From: Tetraselmis striata
Taxonomy: Eukaryota > Chlorophyta > Chlorodendrophyceae > Chlorodendrales > Chlorodendraceae
DNA: 64,000 bases
Direction of reading: 5' to 3'
NCBI GenBank assembly: GCA_006384855.1
Contig: VCJN01003436.1
Span: 39,276-103,275 of the forward strand
Both the position numbers and the translations under genes were made by a program. Each line of letters starts with the position of its first letter. Positions within the stretch are counted from its first letter, which is position 1. The notes under the pieces were generated by a model. It made no database searches. It saw nothing but the letters and a program-made list of their open reading frames with translations, and was not told where the DNA came from. Shown here one piece after another: positions 13,952-25,600 of this stretch.

Positions 13952-14224
13952 GTACGGCGTTGTCCAACGCACGCCCGATACCTGGTGGGGATAGGCGCAA
14001 TACATTAAGGCCACTAGTTCTAACGCAATCGGTGAGTAGTACTCGCACTCATATTAAATTAGTATTTGTACTCTTACAGTCTTACCAGGGTTACTGCTCA
14101 TGCTCGTACTCATACAAGTGTTTTAGTACTTTTAGTATTTTGAAAAACTGCCGCGGGAGCCCGGGAAAATACCTGAATACTGTATTCCTCGGCTGATACT
14201 GAATGCTCTTATACAAGGTACAAT

Positions 14225-15052
14225 CAGCGGTGGGCATTGGAAATTTCTTGGAAACTGAAAAACCAGAAATTTCCGGAAATTTCTGGAATTTACATCGACC
14301 CCCTATGGAGGACATGGAAATACCCCGCAACAGTGTAAACTACGGTTCTGCTGACATGTATATGTACTCATTTACACCAAGTAGGGGGCACAGCCACAAT
14401 GTGTAGTAGTGCAGACACATTTGCAAGGTCAATGGTAATGGTAATGCCGTAAGCCGTAATGCCGTAAAGCATGGTAATCCAACATCGATTACAATCAGTA
14501 AAAATAATCACTGCGATACACCTAAAGCGGGGCTGCAGGTGGCAATGTTGGCTGCGGCACATCACTCCCACTGTATTCGCATTGATGTTGTGCAGTAGCG
14601 TTTATACCAGCGGCATCACTACCAGCAACCAATTGATGTTGGTGTTGGTGTATTGTGTGGCTTTCCCGTCTAGCACTCTGGCTACGGAATGCGGACTGTG
14701 TAGCCATGCAGGCGAGCGGGAGATACCCAAAGCGGCGGGAGGGTGGGCCACTTCGGCTAGCGGTCGGGCATTGCGGGAATCAGTCGGCCAAATAATGCAC
14801 AGCCGCAAGCACGCAGCAATACCGCGCACAAGCCCCATATTGCCCCGCCATGCTCACTACCTGATGGTACGGGTGCTCCAATTGCTCATCACGGGACGCT
14901 TTGGGCCCGCCATGTCGCCCACGGCATGAGCCCCGGTGTTTCAGACATGGAAATCTGAAATTCCAATGGAATTTCCAGAAAATGGAATTTCAAGCAGTTT
15001 GTTGGAACTTCCGTCGAGCCCAGGCGGGATTTCCCGCAAAAGCCCACTTATG
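14225..15052. mobile_element. hAT-like MITE with perfect 8-bp target duplication
   Basis: The element begins CAGCGGTGGGCATTGGAAAT and ends, reversed, CATAAGTGGGCTTTTGCGGG. It is flanked on both sides by GGTACAAT (14217-14224 and 15053-15060). Length 828 bp. The subterminal regions are rich in GGAAATTTC-like motifs. It has no transposase and must have been moved by a hAT enzyme in trans. Confidence 0.72.
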
Positions 15053-15060
15053 GGTACAAT

Positions 15061-15135
15061 CCTTGTCCGCTCGGTTGAGCGGTCGTATCGCGCTCGTATG
15101 CGAGAGATCCCGGGTTCGATTCCTGGTCGATGTAT
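15061..15135 (+). other. tRNA-like sequence (SINE head or tRNA pseudogene)
   Basis: A D-arm-like CGCTCGGTTGAGCG and a T-arm with the box-B match GGTTCGATTCC are present in the right order and roughly the right spacing. The candidate anticodon stem (TCGC / GCGA) encloses eight rather than seven bases, so a functional tRNA is unlikely. A SINE derived from a tRNA is the simplest reading. The hAT-like MITE inserted immediately upstream. Confidence 0.4.
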
Positions 15136-16771
15136 TTCGGCAATATCGGCTCGGCGTGTCCTGGGTTTACCTGGTTGATGCACTACGCTTTCGGGGTTCG
15201 AATGAGGCAATAGTTTAAGGGTTATGCCAGACCGCCTACAAATGCAATTAGCGCAAGAGGTCATGTGTAGTTTGCAAGGGCGGCTTCGGTCGATGTCCCG
15301 GGGCGAACTTTTATAGCAGATTAGCAGCATATTAGCAGCACCGGTCGCAAAGGTTAATATTGGTCGGTGTTCTTGGGTCAATTGGTCGGCTTGTCGTGGC
15401 GGCGGATCTCGCGGCCGTTATACTCGTGTGAGCTGTCGGATTGGTGGGCGGTTTCGTCGCCAGTCTCCCGCTCGATGTCGGAGTCGCGAGTGCCCGAGAC
15501 GCGATGCTTGCTGCGGTTGCGGGTGGTGCCGCATGCGCGGCTACGACCGCATGGCGGCTGCTTCTTGTGATGCCTGCCAGGAGCGGCTTTATTTCGCATG
15601 GCCGTAAAAACCTAAAACATGTCCAGGTGCGCGCCCACACGCGTCCACATAATATTCGCATGCCGACGACATATCATCTAGGCAATGTTGTATTGGAAGA
15701 GTGCTGGATGGTATGGGATTCATATTTGAGGCAGGGTGCAGACGCCGCCGGTGGATTGCAGCTTTAGCACGCGTTGGAGGTCTGGGTGGACTCGGTGCCG
15801 TCGTCCCACTTGATATATGCGGAATGTGCGTTTCACCACAGACTCCGCGACCTCTCCAAACCTCAGAGCCCGTTGTTGTCGTAATCTGCCGGGGGCGGCG
15901 GAGGCTTGATACGCACCACGACGGGCGGCATAACGGCTCTTGAGCTGAAAAGGTTGTCTCATGGTGAATCGGTGGGTTGGGAATGGTGGCCGCTTTGCAC
16001 TGACCGATATGCCGACCCGAGCGGTCCCGGAAAAACTTAGGTGTCATGTTTGGTCCCTCTGGACTACCTCCCCTGACGCCCTGATGGTCTTCATGATTGG
16101 CAGCAGTTTTGCCCATAGTACTGGGCCCACACTTTATTTTGTATAGACACCATTTGTTGTGTATATACAACATATCTGGCCGAGGCACTAGTCGCCAAGT
16201 CTGCAGCAAGGAATATAGCGTCCGGAGAATGCACGGAAAGTACCGAGGAATTAAAACCCCGGATACATTCCTCAACAAACTGCTGCTCAATATAAGGATC
16301 CTTAGTAGTGTTCCAGTAGCGACTACCCGAACACGAAGGATCACGAGCTATTTTGCTCATCAATGTACGTACACTTTAGATGCACTTCCGTGCAGCGCCT
16401 GGTTCCCCAAATACCAGTGCCACCCCATGATCGGGCCACACGCAGCCAAGCCCCCCCACCTACGGCCGAGTGTAGAGCCGTGCCCGGCTATGGCACGCAA
16501 TGTGCTCGGAGGGGAAGGTTCAGAGACTAGACGGGAGCCGGTGCGGCGGGGCACCGCTGTATGTGCTCAAGACATAGGCCCTCGCCACCCGAGAGGGTGC
16601 CTGTAGTGAGCTCCCCATGGAGGGGTGAGCTACGGAGGCTGGGCCGTTCCTAGCTATGTGAGATCGTATAATATGGAGCTAGTATGGGAGTGAGCTCCGC
16701 GGCTCGGGGGTTGGTGGAACGGCATGCCGCCCTCGTGACTGCCCATGTTTGTAAATATATGATCTCGAGGC
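15136..16771. other. Unassigned region with broken frames
   Basis: Minus-strand frames at 16363-16091 and 15962-15720 have protein-like composition (for example IYQVGRRHRVHPDLQRVLKL) but no recognisable family, and they are interrupted. They may be remnants of an old transposon or gene. No complete gene is supported. Confidence 0.35.
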
Positions 16772-17714
16772 GAGATTCCCCATGCTGCTTATTCGGCCGC
16801 CGCTGCGCGGGTACTGGGCCCGCGCGGAGGCTCCGCGCTTTCACTTGCCCTGGCCCCACGTGTGGTATTGATCCCTTATGGCTTCGCTCTACGGGTGGCT
16901 TGAACCGGAGCGCTACGGATTTCATCGTGGATCATCTGCCCATATGCCCCGTAGCGAACTACGAGCACCGCATGCACACCGCTTTGAAGAATCTGTGGGC
17001 ATCTGTGGCAATTGATGCGGGGGCGGTGCTTGACCGGGACCGTTCGGGAGCCGGCGACTTGACCCTTGAGACGAGTGGGCTGCGCCCAGCGGACCGCTCG
17101 CGGCCGTTGGACTTGACGCTGGCGGGGTGGGGGGCGGCGGCGTGCGATTACATGATCGACTTCGCGTGCGTGTCCTCCACGACCCACCCACTTGGAGCAA
17201 CGACCCCCGCTGGTGCACCCTGGGAATCGCGGCGACCGAGGCGGAGCATGGTAAGTTGGCAGCGGACCGGGCGTCTTCCGCCCCAGTGCAGGGCGTTCAC
17301 CGGTACTACCCTTTTGTGGCTGAGGACCGTGGCCGCCTCGGGAAGTCCGCTTTGACGGTGGTCTACATCTTCGCGGTGCTGTTGGCTGTGCGCAACTTCC
17401 CTGGCGGTCCTTCCGCCCCCGACCTCATGCTTCCTTCGTGGTCAATCCGTTTAGGCACTTCGGAACTTTGTCGCCAGCCAACCTGCTGAGTTCCGCGGGG
17501 GCTATTGCAGCGGGTCTCGGCTTGCGTGCATGGTACCCTGGGCGGCATTCTCTCTGCTGGTGTGCAGATGGCGATGGCGAAGTCTGATGCGTGGGCTCGT
17601 GCCCATTCTGCGTCTTCTCATGTTGCTGCTTCCACCTCGCAGTCGCTGTAGAGGACCTTTCTCATTGTTTTTTTTTTTGGTGATTTCCTGATATCGCCTT
17701 CTGCTGCTAGCTCA
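16772..17714 (+). mobile_element. LINE-B, 5'-truncated copy
   Basis: From the sequence GATTCCCCATGCTGCTTAT onward this copy follows the 3' third of the LINE-B element at 25885-26846 with scattered substitutions and small indels. It covers the zinc-finger and restriction-like endonuclease domain (RPADRSRPLDLTLAGW, then ACDYMIDFACVSS) and ends at the same terminal motif, CTGCTGCTAGCTCAT. Several small indels shift the frame after about 17180. 5' truncation is the usual result of target-primed reverse transcription. Confidence 0.8.
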
Positions 17715-19308
17715 TACAGCGATTAAGTATGTACGTACACTTGTATTTCCTTCCCCAGTATATTATTTTTCCGTGCATGCTCTGGCGCTTTTTTGTAACC
17801 AAACCCAAACCCATTCTTAGTAGTCACTAGTAGTCGCCACCCGTACGGGATACGGTACAGGTAACGACGCCCAATCGTCGCGCGCGTAGTCGTAGTCGCG
17901 TCGCGTAGTTGCCGCGCCGCCGCCGCCGCGCGTGTGCTGGCGGGGGCACCATCCCCGCACCTACCGGGGCCGGCGCGGTCGGGAGGAAGGACGAGGTAGG
18001 AGGTTGGACGAGTACCCGGTACCTGCCCTGGTACCCGGAGTTGGTTCGCTGTGCTCACTCTCTATATGGAGCCATCGCGACTACGGGTTACGGCGCATCT
18101 CCGACGCCGCGTCCATGTTACCAAACCTCACCAGAATTACTGCCCACATTCGCTGCACCGCGGCGAACGAGGACTGCGAGAGTGGCAGTTAATGACTTGT
18201 GCCACAAATAAATAACCGCGCAGCGTCAACGTTCTTAATAAAACAGAAAGGTTCTCTAACGAGGGCGTGAGAGGGCGCCGCGTACTGATTAGGCACTGGA
18301 TTCGCGAGACCTTGTCGCCCGCTCTGAATCGATCAGTCGTCGCCACAGCAACAGACCCTGCCCCTTGAATTGCGGCTGTGGCTACTCCAGGGCTGTCGCT
18401 TGCAACTGGACCACGGGGGCGCCGTAACCATGGCGGGCACACGAGCAGGATTGTCCAGACTGGCGAGGTGTGATCTTCATTCCCCCTCCCCCGTACTCCG
18501 TCGAGTTGCGTTGCCATCTAGCCCCCCCTCCCCCCCCCCCCCCCCCCCCCCCCACCCCCGCGTGCGCACCCTCGGCTGAGTGTATCGCTCCATGGCAAGG
18601 CTCAGACACGTGCGTAACCTCAGACTTGTGGTTCAATGTTTCCACAGTAAAAGACACAGTATTTATACAAGAATATATAGCAGCTGTTACGCGCCGACCT
18701 CGCGCACGGCTAGCGCCTGTATGTAGAGCGCCATACCCAGACCCAGAGAGCGTGAGAGGGCCCCAGGGAGGGGGGGGGAGGGTTTTACAAGAAGTATTAG
18801 GTGCCAAGCCCTCCTGCTATGTCATATGTATATATTTAATTATAATTGCAGTTACTTCTTGCACGAACGCATTGGAGAAGCCTGCGTGCTCTTGGCTACT
18901 GTGTGGGTCATTTGCTTTGTGTGTGGATGCCTTTATGTGAATATGAATGTGAGCCATGTCGTGGCATGTTGTGAGCCTCCGTGAGAGCTCCATACTGCGT
19001 ACGGCCCCCACTTATGCGCCTTTTTTAATATGCACATGTGAGTATGGCGGGGATAGAATCGACGATGTAGCACAGCCTTGAAGTTCACGACCATGCCGGA
19101 CATGCACGGAACAGCAAACAAAACCGATAGAAGTCACATCCCTGGTGTAGACAGCTAACCGTGTGTTGATGCCAGCAGCACATGCAGGCTGCTGGCAGGC
19201 TACCAATGCGCTGCCGCAGCTCGGCTGGGCCAGAACTGTACCTTCCTGACCGGAACAGCTGCGCTGCTTACGACAGCATCTGCCAGCCTGCCAGCCCGAC
19301 AGCCACGG
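17715..19308. other. Intergenic, no gene seen
   Basis: No coding sequence is recognisable. A C24 tract lies at 18530-18553. The last few hundred bases should include the promoter and 5' UTR of the downstream plus-strand gene. Confidence 0.45.
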
Positions 19309-20937
19309 ATGCCACTCCACAGCTGCCCGACAGCCTCTCGACAGTTGTCAAGCAGCGCTGCTGCCGTACACAGGAAGGCGCCGGGCTACTGGCAGGGCCT
19401 GCAGCAGCCTGGCGCCACAGGGAAGGCGGCAGCTGGTCGGCAGTCAGGCCGGAGTGTTGTTGGCAAAGAGCATGTGCGGTCTCCGCCTGGACCCCGGCCA
19501 CCACGGGACAGCGGCGGCGACTCTGGCAACAGCAACCTTGGTGCCTCCGGGGGCAGGTCTCACCGACAGTGGCGGCATGGCGTGAAGTCGCACAAGCACC
19601 AGCGCTCCGCAAAGGCGCAGCACGTGGCCATTAACCAGCGCATTCGGGCTGCTCGCAGCGTGGGTGCATTGTTGGCCGTGGAGCAGGCTGAGGGACTCCG
19701 GGCGCTCAGCCCTCTTAATGTGGACACGCTGCTCGCGCGGCTGCAGGCCACGGCCCCCAGACCTGGGTCGGCGCATGCCGCCCACGCGTCTTCTCTGCTG
19801 CGGCGGCTCACGGAGTACCTGACATCTGGGATGGCGGGATACCCCGCGCCCACCCTAGTCTCGTGCCTGCAGCGCCTGGCGGCCCTGACCCCGCTCCCGG
19901 CGATGCTGCTCAAGGCGGTGGAGGTCGAGGTTGGCCGGCGTGCCAGCCGGCGCCAGTTTCGTGTATCGGAGCTGACACAGTTGGTGCGCCTTGGCGCCGC
20001 CGAGGCCAAGCGCGTAGCTGCCCAGGCAAAGCAGGCCCCACCTACTGCAGACACGGCGGAGCATCAGGTAGCCCCCGCCTCCCATGCTGCGGTCGTGGCT
20101 GCCTTTCTTCCAGCATTTGCGGAGCTTGAGCGCCGCCTGGCCTCCTCGTCTGTGGCGCTGCCGCTGGAGTCGCTGGTGGACATGTCGCGCGCGTATAGCG
20201 CCGTGGCATACCACAGCCTCCCGCTGCTGGGCGCGCTCGAGGCGGCCCTTGATGCGCCTGTCGACCTGTCGTCACTTGAAGCTGCCACCCTGGTTGGCGT
20301 GATGCACCAGCTGGCCTCCACCCCGGGGCACAGCCCTGAGCTACTCTCTGCCATTGCGGGCGCTGTATCCGCACGCGTTGGCGACCTCAAGCCTGGGGAG
20401 CTAGCGGACGCTGCGCACGCTGCCGCACTGGCAGGCGACACAAGCTCATCTGTGGCAGAGAGTGGCGGGCTGATGGCGGCCATCGCGGCACGGGCGACGG
20501 CGCCAAGGCTCTACGCACTCGACTCTGAGAAGCTCGCGCGCCTATCGGTTGCGCTTGCTGCTGCGGGCCAATTGACAGCAGCGGCTTCTATCACTGTCCA
20601 GCGGTGCGCGGTGCGCCAGCTGGAGGAATTTGACGCAGCAGACCTGGGGCGGCTGCTGTGGGCTGTGGCGGTGTCAAGTGGCGCTGACGCGGAGTCCGGA
20701 GAACTGTTTGCCTGTGCAGAGGGCCGGCTTGTGAGCCTTGTGCCCCTGATGGACGGCAACACGCTGGCCGGAGCTGCCTGGGCGTACGCGGCGGTGGGCC
20801 AAACAGCCGGACGTTCCCTTCGCCGAGCCATCGATGAGCGTGCAGTGGAGATGTACAATGATGTGGACTGCCTTGAGCGTAAAATGGTGACTGACGCGCT
20901 CGCCGCAATGGTGCCGCCAGAGGAATGCAGCCATTAA
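19309..20937 (+). CDS. Alpha-helical-repeat protein, OPR/FASTK-like, probably organellar
   Basis: This is an uninterrupted 542-residue frame. The first 25 residues (MPLHSCPTASRQLSSSAAAVHRK...) are rich in S, A and R with almost no acidic residues, like a chloroplast or mitochondrial transit peptide. A low-complexity linker follows, and from about residue 110 the protein is made of helical repeats of about 35-40 residues with a pattern similar to octotricopeptide repeats, for example FDAADLGRLLWAVAVSSG near residue 445 and DGNTLAGAAWAYAAVGQ near 485. Such proteins in green algae bind organelle transcripts and act in their stability, processing or translation. No C-terminal RAP domain is visible. 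The high GC and codon use differ from surrounding transposon debris, supporting a host gene without introns. The exact family and target are unknown. Confidence 0.65.
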   Translation: MPLHSCPTASRQLSSSAAAVHRKAPGYWQGLQQPGATGKAAAGRQSGRSVVGKEHVRSPPGPRPPRDSGGDSGNSNLGASGGRSHRQWRHGVKSHKHQRSAKAQHVAINQRIRAARSVGALLAVEQAEGLRALSPLNVDTLLARLQATAPRPGSAHAAHASSLLRRLTEYLTSGMAGYPAPTLVSCLQRLAALTPLPAMLLKAVEVEVGRRASRRQFRVSELTQLVRLGAAEAKRVAAQAKQAPPTADTAEHQVAPASHAAVVAAFLPAFAELERRLASSSVALPLESLVDMSRAYSAVAYHSLPLLGALEAALDAPVDLSSLEAATLVGVMHQLASTPGHSPELLSAIAGAVSARVGDLKPGELADAAHAAALAGDTSSSVAESGGLMAAIAARATAPRLYALDSEKLARLSVALAAAGQLTAAASITVQRCAVRQLEEFDAADLGRLLWAVAVSSGADAESGELFACAEGRLVSLVPLMDGNTLAGAAWAYAAVGQTAGRSLRRAIDERAVEMYNDVDCLERKMVTDALAAMVPPEECSH

Positions 20938-22339
20938 CAAATAAGACCCTGCAAGCTGTTAACAATATTCGAACCAGTGGGAACTGCCAAACCCTCAGCA
21001 TCGGGCAACTAAGTGGATGCAACGCCGTTTCATGCTATGACCCATGCGGTCTTTGTTGTGCATCATGCGCAGATGCTTCGTGGCGTTTAACCCTACCTCA
21101 ATGACCCTTTCCTCGCCCAGATGCAAAATCAAAATTGCCGCGATGACAAGTTAGTGAAACTGTAGAACAATCAACAGGGCATGGCAGCATTGAGGTGAAA
21201 TGCAGGTGTTAGCAGCTTGCACGGCATCGCATGCATGCCACACTACCTGCTGACCATGCCATGCGATGTACTTCTGAACGTTCCCAATGCTGCCGTGGTC
21301 AATTTCAGCTGCAATTCGCACCAAGCGCATAACATACATACAGATATATATATATATATAATTATATGTATATGTACACATACATGTCCTAGCGAATGAC
21401 ATACATATAGATATGTATGTTTATATGTATGTATGTATATATATGTATATATGTATGTGTATATATGCACACACCTCCACGGAAGTTCCAGGCCCCTATC
21501 TCGCCTAAGCTGAGCATACGAATAGTAGGGCAGCTCCGCGGCTGAATCTAGGATTTATGACCTGAAATCCTGGAATATTACATATTTATGCTCAGCCTTC
21601 ATCGCCTTAGGGTGTAAAGTTGGCTCTAACAAATGTCCTACAAGAGTGGCACCCGCGCCACACTCAGGGTTTCCAGTTCCCCCGCAACAACAGGGGTTGG
21701 TGCCCTGCACGCCCCGCCACGCATTCATAGACCATTGCATGGTGAGATGGCCATGGGTGGGCGAGGAAACATGTCAGCAAAGAGGCTAGGGTATTTTGGG
21801 TGGGGGAGGGCCATATTGACGTGCGCCCGTGCACGATGTGATACCATTGCCACTGGAGTGTTGCAGTGTGTTTCTCCTTTTCTGAAACTCTCGGTATCGC
21901 TCAGTGCGTTGCGAGGAAACGTCAGAACTAATTTTAAAATGCCACTAAAATTTACGCGAGCAGGGCTATAATTTCTGTAACTCCAGCACGGCCATCTGAG
22001 GTTGTTTAGGTACTTTTCGAAAAAAAAAATCGAAATCTGACGTCTGTGTCAGCGCGTGATCAACACATTGGCGTGGATCTTTATGCGAAGTGGATCTCGA
22101 AACCTGGTACACGGTGCTGGTGGGACAGTTTGTTGCATGTACTCGTGCACGGGCCATTCATACTTGGCACATATGCCCCCCTTGAGCGATGCCCAAGGGG
22201 GCCATTCCGGCTGGGGAACGGTACCGCACCGCCGATGCCGGCACTGTACCGTTCGGTTCGGCTACTTAGCCGTGCCGACTGTTCTGCTCTCGTCATTGTC
22301 GAGCAACACAATCATCTTATTTCTGTTTCTATTTCTACT
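20938..22339. other. Intergenic, no gene seen
   Basis: This is the 3' flank of the OPR-like gene. It contains a TA/TATG microsatellite and no recognisable coding sequence; frames near 22046-22444 are short and end in the LINE-A-like tail peptide LVRDAGRF. Confidence 0.45.
21338..21470. repeat. TA and TATG microsatellite
   Basis: The array is a compound run of TA and TATG/TATA units, interrupted by one non-repetitive segment near 21380-21400. Confidence 0.85.
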
Positions 22340-22659
22340 AAGCGGCGCTTCGCGCCGGGGATTGTGGGAGGATGTGGAGGTGCCCCTACCTCGACTTGGG
22401 TTGAGCCTGGTGCGGGATGCAGGCCGCTTTTAGCCGGCTTGTAGTGTTGATCTTGTAATACTGTGTTGTTTCGGGTAATACTGCTTTTAGCGTTAGATTT
22501 GTCATTAATTTATTTTGTAAGAGACGTATTGATTCGTAAAACAGATTAAATCTACAAGCCGCGTAAAAGCTTGCCGCTGACTACTGGTGTGCATTACAAA
22601 AGGCCAGTACCCAACCCACCGCTAAAAGCAGTAATCCTTAGTAGTACAAGAGCAGCAAG
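22340..22659. repeat. Repeat block, inverted copy of 61170-61430
   Basis: The block includes GGCCGCTTTTAGCCGGCTTG, a long AT-rich middle with AAAACAGATTAAATCTAC, and the reversed tail (GTGTGCATTACAAAAGGCC). The same sequence occurs in opposite orientation at 61170-61430. It is built from two head-to-head hairpin/tail modules and may be a composite of LINE-A 3' ends. Confidence 0.55.
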
Positions 22660-25600
22660 CGGCCGGCCCCCTTGTGCACGCACGTGAACCACGGGATGGA
22701 GTCCGACGACCCGGAGGTAGCTGCCATGCACCTCGCCTACGCTACGACTTTCGACCCTTCTGTGTATCTGCGGTGCGTCCCACGAGACGGCTGCCCGCGC
22801 TCGGGCCACCACGTGTTCCATGGCGCGCAAGCGGCGGCCCGCGCCGCCACCTGCCAGTTCTGCAGCCCCCTCCTCCCACGGCTCCGCCCCCCGGTGTGGC
22901 TCTCCCGGCGTCGGCAGCTGGCGTGCGGGCGCTGCAGCGCCAGCACGCGCCGGCTCCTGCCTCAGCCGCTCATGATGCCGCTCTCGCGGCCACCGCTCGG
23001 TGGTGCGCTACCAGCGATGTCTACCGCAAGATGCCCCGTACGCCGCTGCGGGGCACGGCTGTCGGCGTCTGTCCCGCAGCTCGGCCTGTCCTCTTCCCCC
23101 TGCTAGACCGTACGCTGGCCTATGCTGACCGCTTCCCTCCTACCGACGACCGGTCGTACGGGGCCGAAGGCGCTGTCTGCGTATTTGCGGGGCTACTACT
23201 GCGACCCTATCCATCCAGCAGCCCCGCAGTTGTGCGGAAATTGGCGGAGCGGCGAGTGCGGCTGTGGGAGGCAGGGGATGCTGTGCGCGCCGGCTCCTCG
23301 GTGTGCGGGATGCAGCAACTGTGGCGCGAATCGCGGGAAGGCAGCGAGTTACATAATTACCAGATGGAGGCGGGTGAGCTGCCGACGACCACATCTCGGA
23401 GTGCCCGCCGACGGAAGCGCCGGCGATCTGCGAGGGCGCGGGCGGCTTCTGCTGAGGCTGCGGAAGGGGGCGCCGATGCTGCGGCTGATGGGGTGCCGCC
23501 GGCGGTGGTGGATGCTCACCGCCGGGCGGCGAAACTCACCGCTGTGCAGGAGCTGCGCCGCGCTCGCCAGGCGCTGGACACTGCTGACCTCGGCATGGTG
23601 TCTGACGCCGCTGCGGCGCTCCCTGCCCTCGATGCCCTCCATCCGCCTCCTGCTGCCACCAGCCCGGAGTACTCTTCCCCCGAAGAACCGCCGGACCTGC
23701 AACGGGCGCCGCCGTCGTGGGGCGACAATGCGGATGAGGTTATGCGGTGGGGGGAGGACCAGCGGCGGGTTCTACGTCGTGCACCCCGCCTTTCCGCAGG
23801 GCATGTGGACTGGTGGCGTTGGGAGCACATCAGGGACCTAGACGTACCTTCATGGCGCCTGTGGGTGAACCGCTGCCTGGCGGGGCGGTGCCACTCGCGC
23901 ACTGCGGCTTTTTGGCGAGTGGCTCCGTCTTTGCGCTCCACAAGGACGACCCCGCCGCGCGCGAGGAGCGGGAAAAGAGCGGCGAGCCGCTGCGAGTACG
24001 CCCGCTCGGCGTCGGCTCCGTGCTGGTGCGCCTGGCCTCCGCCCACGCTCTGGGGCAAGTGGGTGCGGATGCGCGGGAGGTCATGGGCCCGGTGCAACGC
24101 AGCTTTCAGTCGGGAGCTAGGCTGTGAGACGGCGTATATGAGCATGCGGGTGGCGCTGCAACTTTTCGGCGGGCGTGGTACTGGTGGGAAAGGACTACTA
24201 CTCCTGGATATTCGGAATGCCTTCGATGAGGTATCCCGGGGTGCGATACTTTACGGCTTGCTTCAGCACCCGCGGCTACATGGCCTGATCCCTTTTTTCC
24301 AGATGTTGTACGATCGCCCTAGCGACCTGTACTACTACGCGACGGATGATCCCGGTACTTTGCGCGCCACCCTACAGTCTCGTACGGGTGTACGCCAGGG
24401 TGATGTCCTGGCCCCGCTATACTTCTGCCTCCCTATCGCGGGCCCAGTGCAAGCGGTTGTGGCTCGTACCGCCGCTGATACTTTTTGCCAGAGTTTTGCG
24501 GATGATTGCGGCGCGGCCACTGCCGCGGCCCACGTTCCGCGCGTTTTCGACGAGTACTGCACGGAGCTTTCCAAAGTCGGACTGGTGGTACAGGACAGTA
24601 AGTCGCGGTACGTTCGTCACCCCGGCGACAGCGCGAGTCCGAGTTGCGGACAGTACGGGAGAAGTTGGCCCCGGGAGGATTTCGGACCCCGGCCGATGAT
24701 CCTGTCCAGGATGGCGCCGTGTACCTGGGTGCTCCTATTAGCCATTACCCCGAGTGGATGACCGGCGCGTTGGGGCGGCGCCGGGAGGCCCACGCCACAC
24801 TGTTGGAGCGCATCGCCTCCTTTGGCACGTCGGGATACGGCTGCCACCATGGGGCCATGCGGTTGCTGGTCGTATGCGCGGTGCGGCAGACTGGCTTCCT
24901 CAGCCGCATGATGCCGCCGTCGGAGCTGGACCCTTTCTTGGAGGCCGTGGACGCCGCCAACATTTCGGCTGCGTTTTCGCTGCTTGGCCTGGACGTTTGC
25001 GACCAGTCTACACCGCGCCTGGAGGCTGCAATCGTTCAGATGAGTATGCCCGCGGATTTTGGCGGTCTGAATCTGGCCTTGCTGCAGTCCGAGGCCCCTG
25101 CGGCGTTTTATTCCGCGCAATCGGTTGTCCTGCCAAAGCTGGTACGGGAGTACGGGCCCGCCCTTGGCCCCTTATACGAGGCGGTCCGCGCCGAGGTGTC
25201 GTCCGTGGCTACGAGTGCTTTGCCATGGGCGCGTGAGACGCGCCGCGTGTACGAGACTGTACGGGCCCTAACCACGTTACCGCAAGAAGATGTGCGGCGC
25301 GCACGCGCGGCGTATGGGCACGCCCACGAGATCTTCGAGTTACTTACGGTCAGTAATGCTACGACCACCGCTGCATCGGATCCAGCAGCTGGTACTACGA
25401 CCCGTACGGGTACGAGCACTAGCGGAGGATTGCGCGTCACCACATCTCCTTTTACGGCCACTCCTCTTGGAGTTGGTACTGGTGAGGCCGCCTCTGTTGC
25501 CCAGCAATTGCTTCCTATCGGTGGTACGAGTACTGCCAATACCGTTACTACATGCGCTTTTGTAGCTCTGAAGATACCGTCGCCGGGCGAATTAGTGGCA

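Noticed and set aside
13567-14048. Minus-strand ORFs over 13.5-14.0 kb
   Set aside because: They are translations of the CTGCAGCCTGCA minisatellite, open in several frames because of the repeat.
15061-15135. Functional tRNA gene
   Set aside because: The anticodon loop would have eight bases and the acceptor stem does not pair convincingly; a SINE head fits better.
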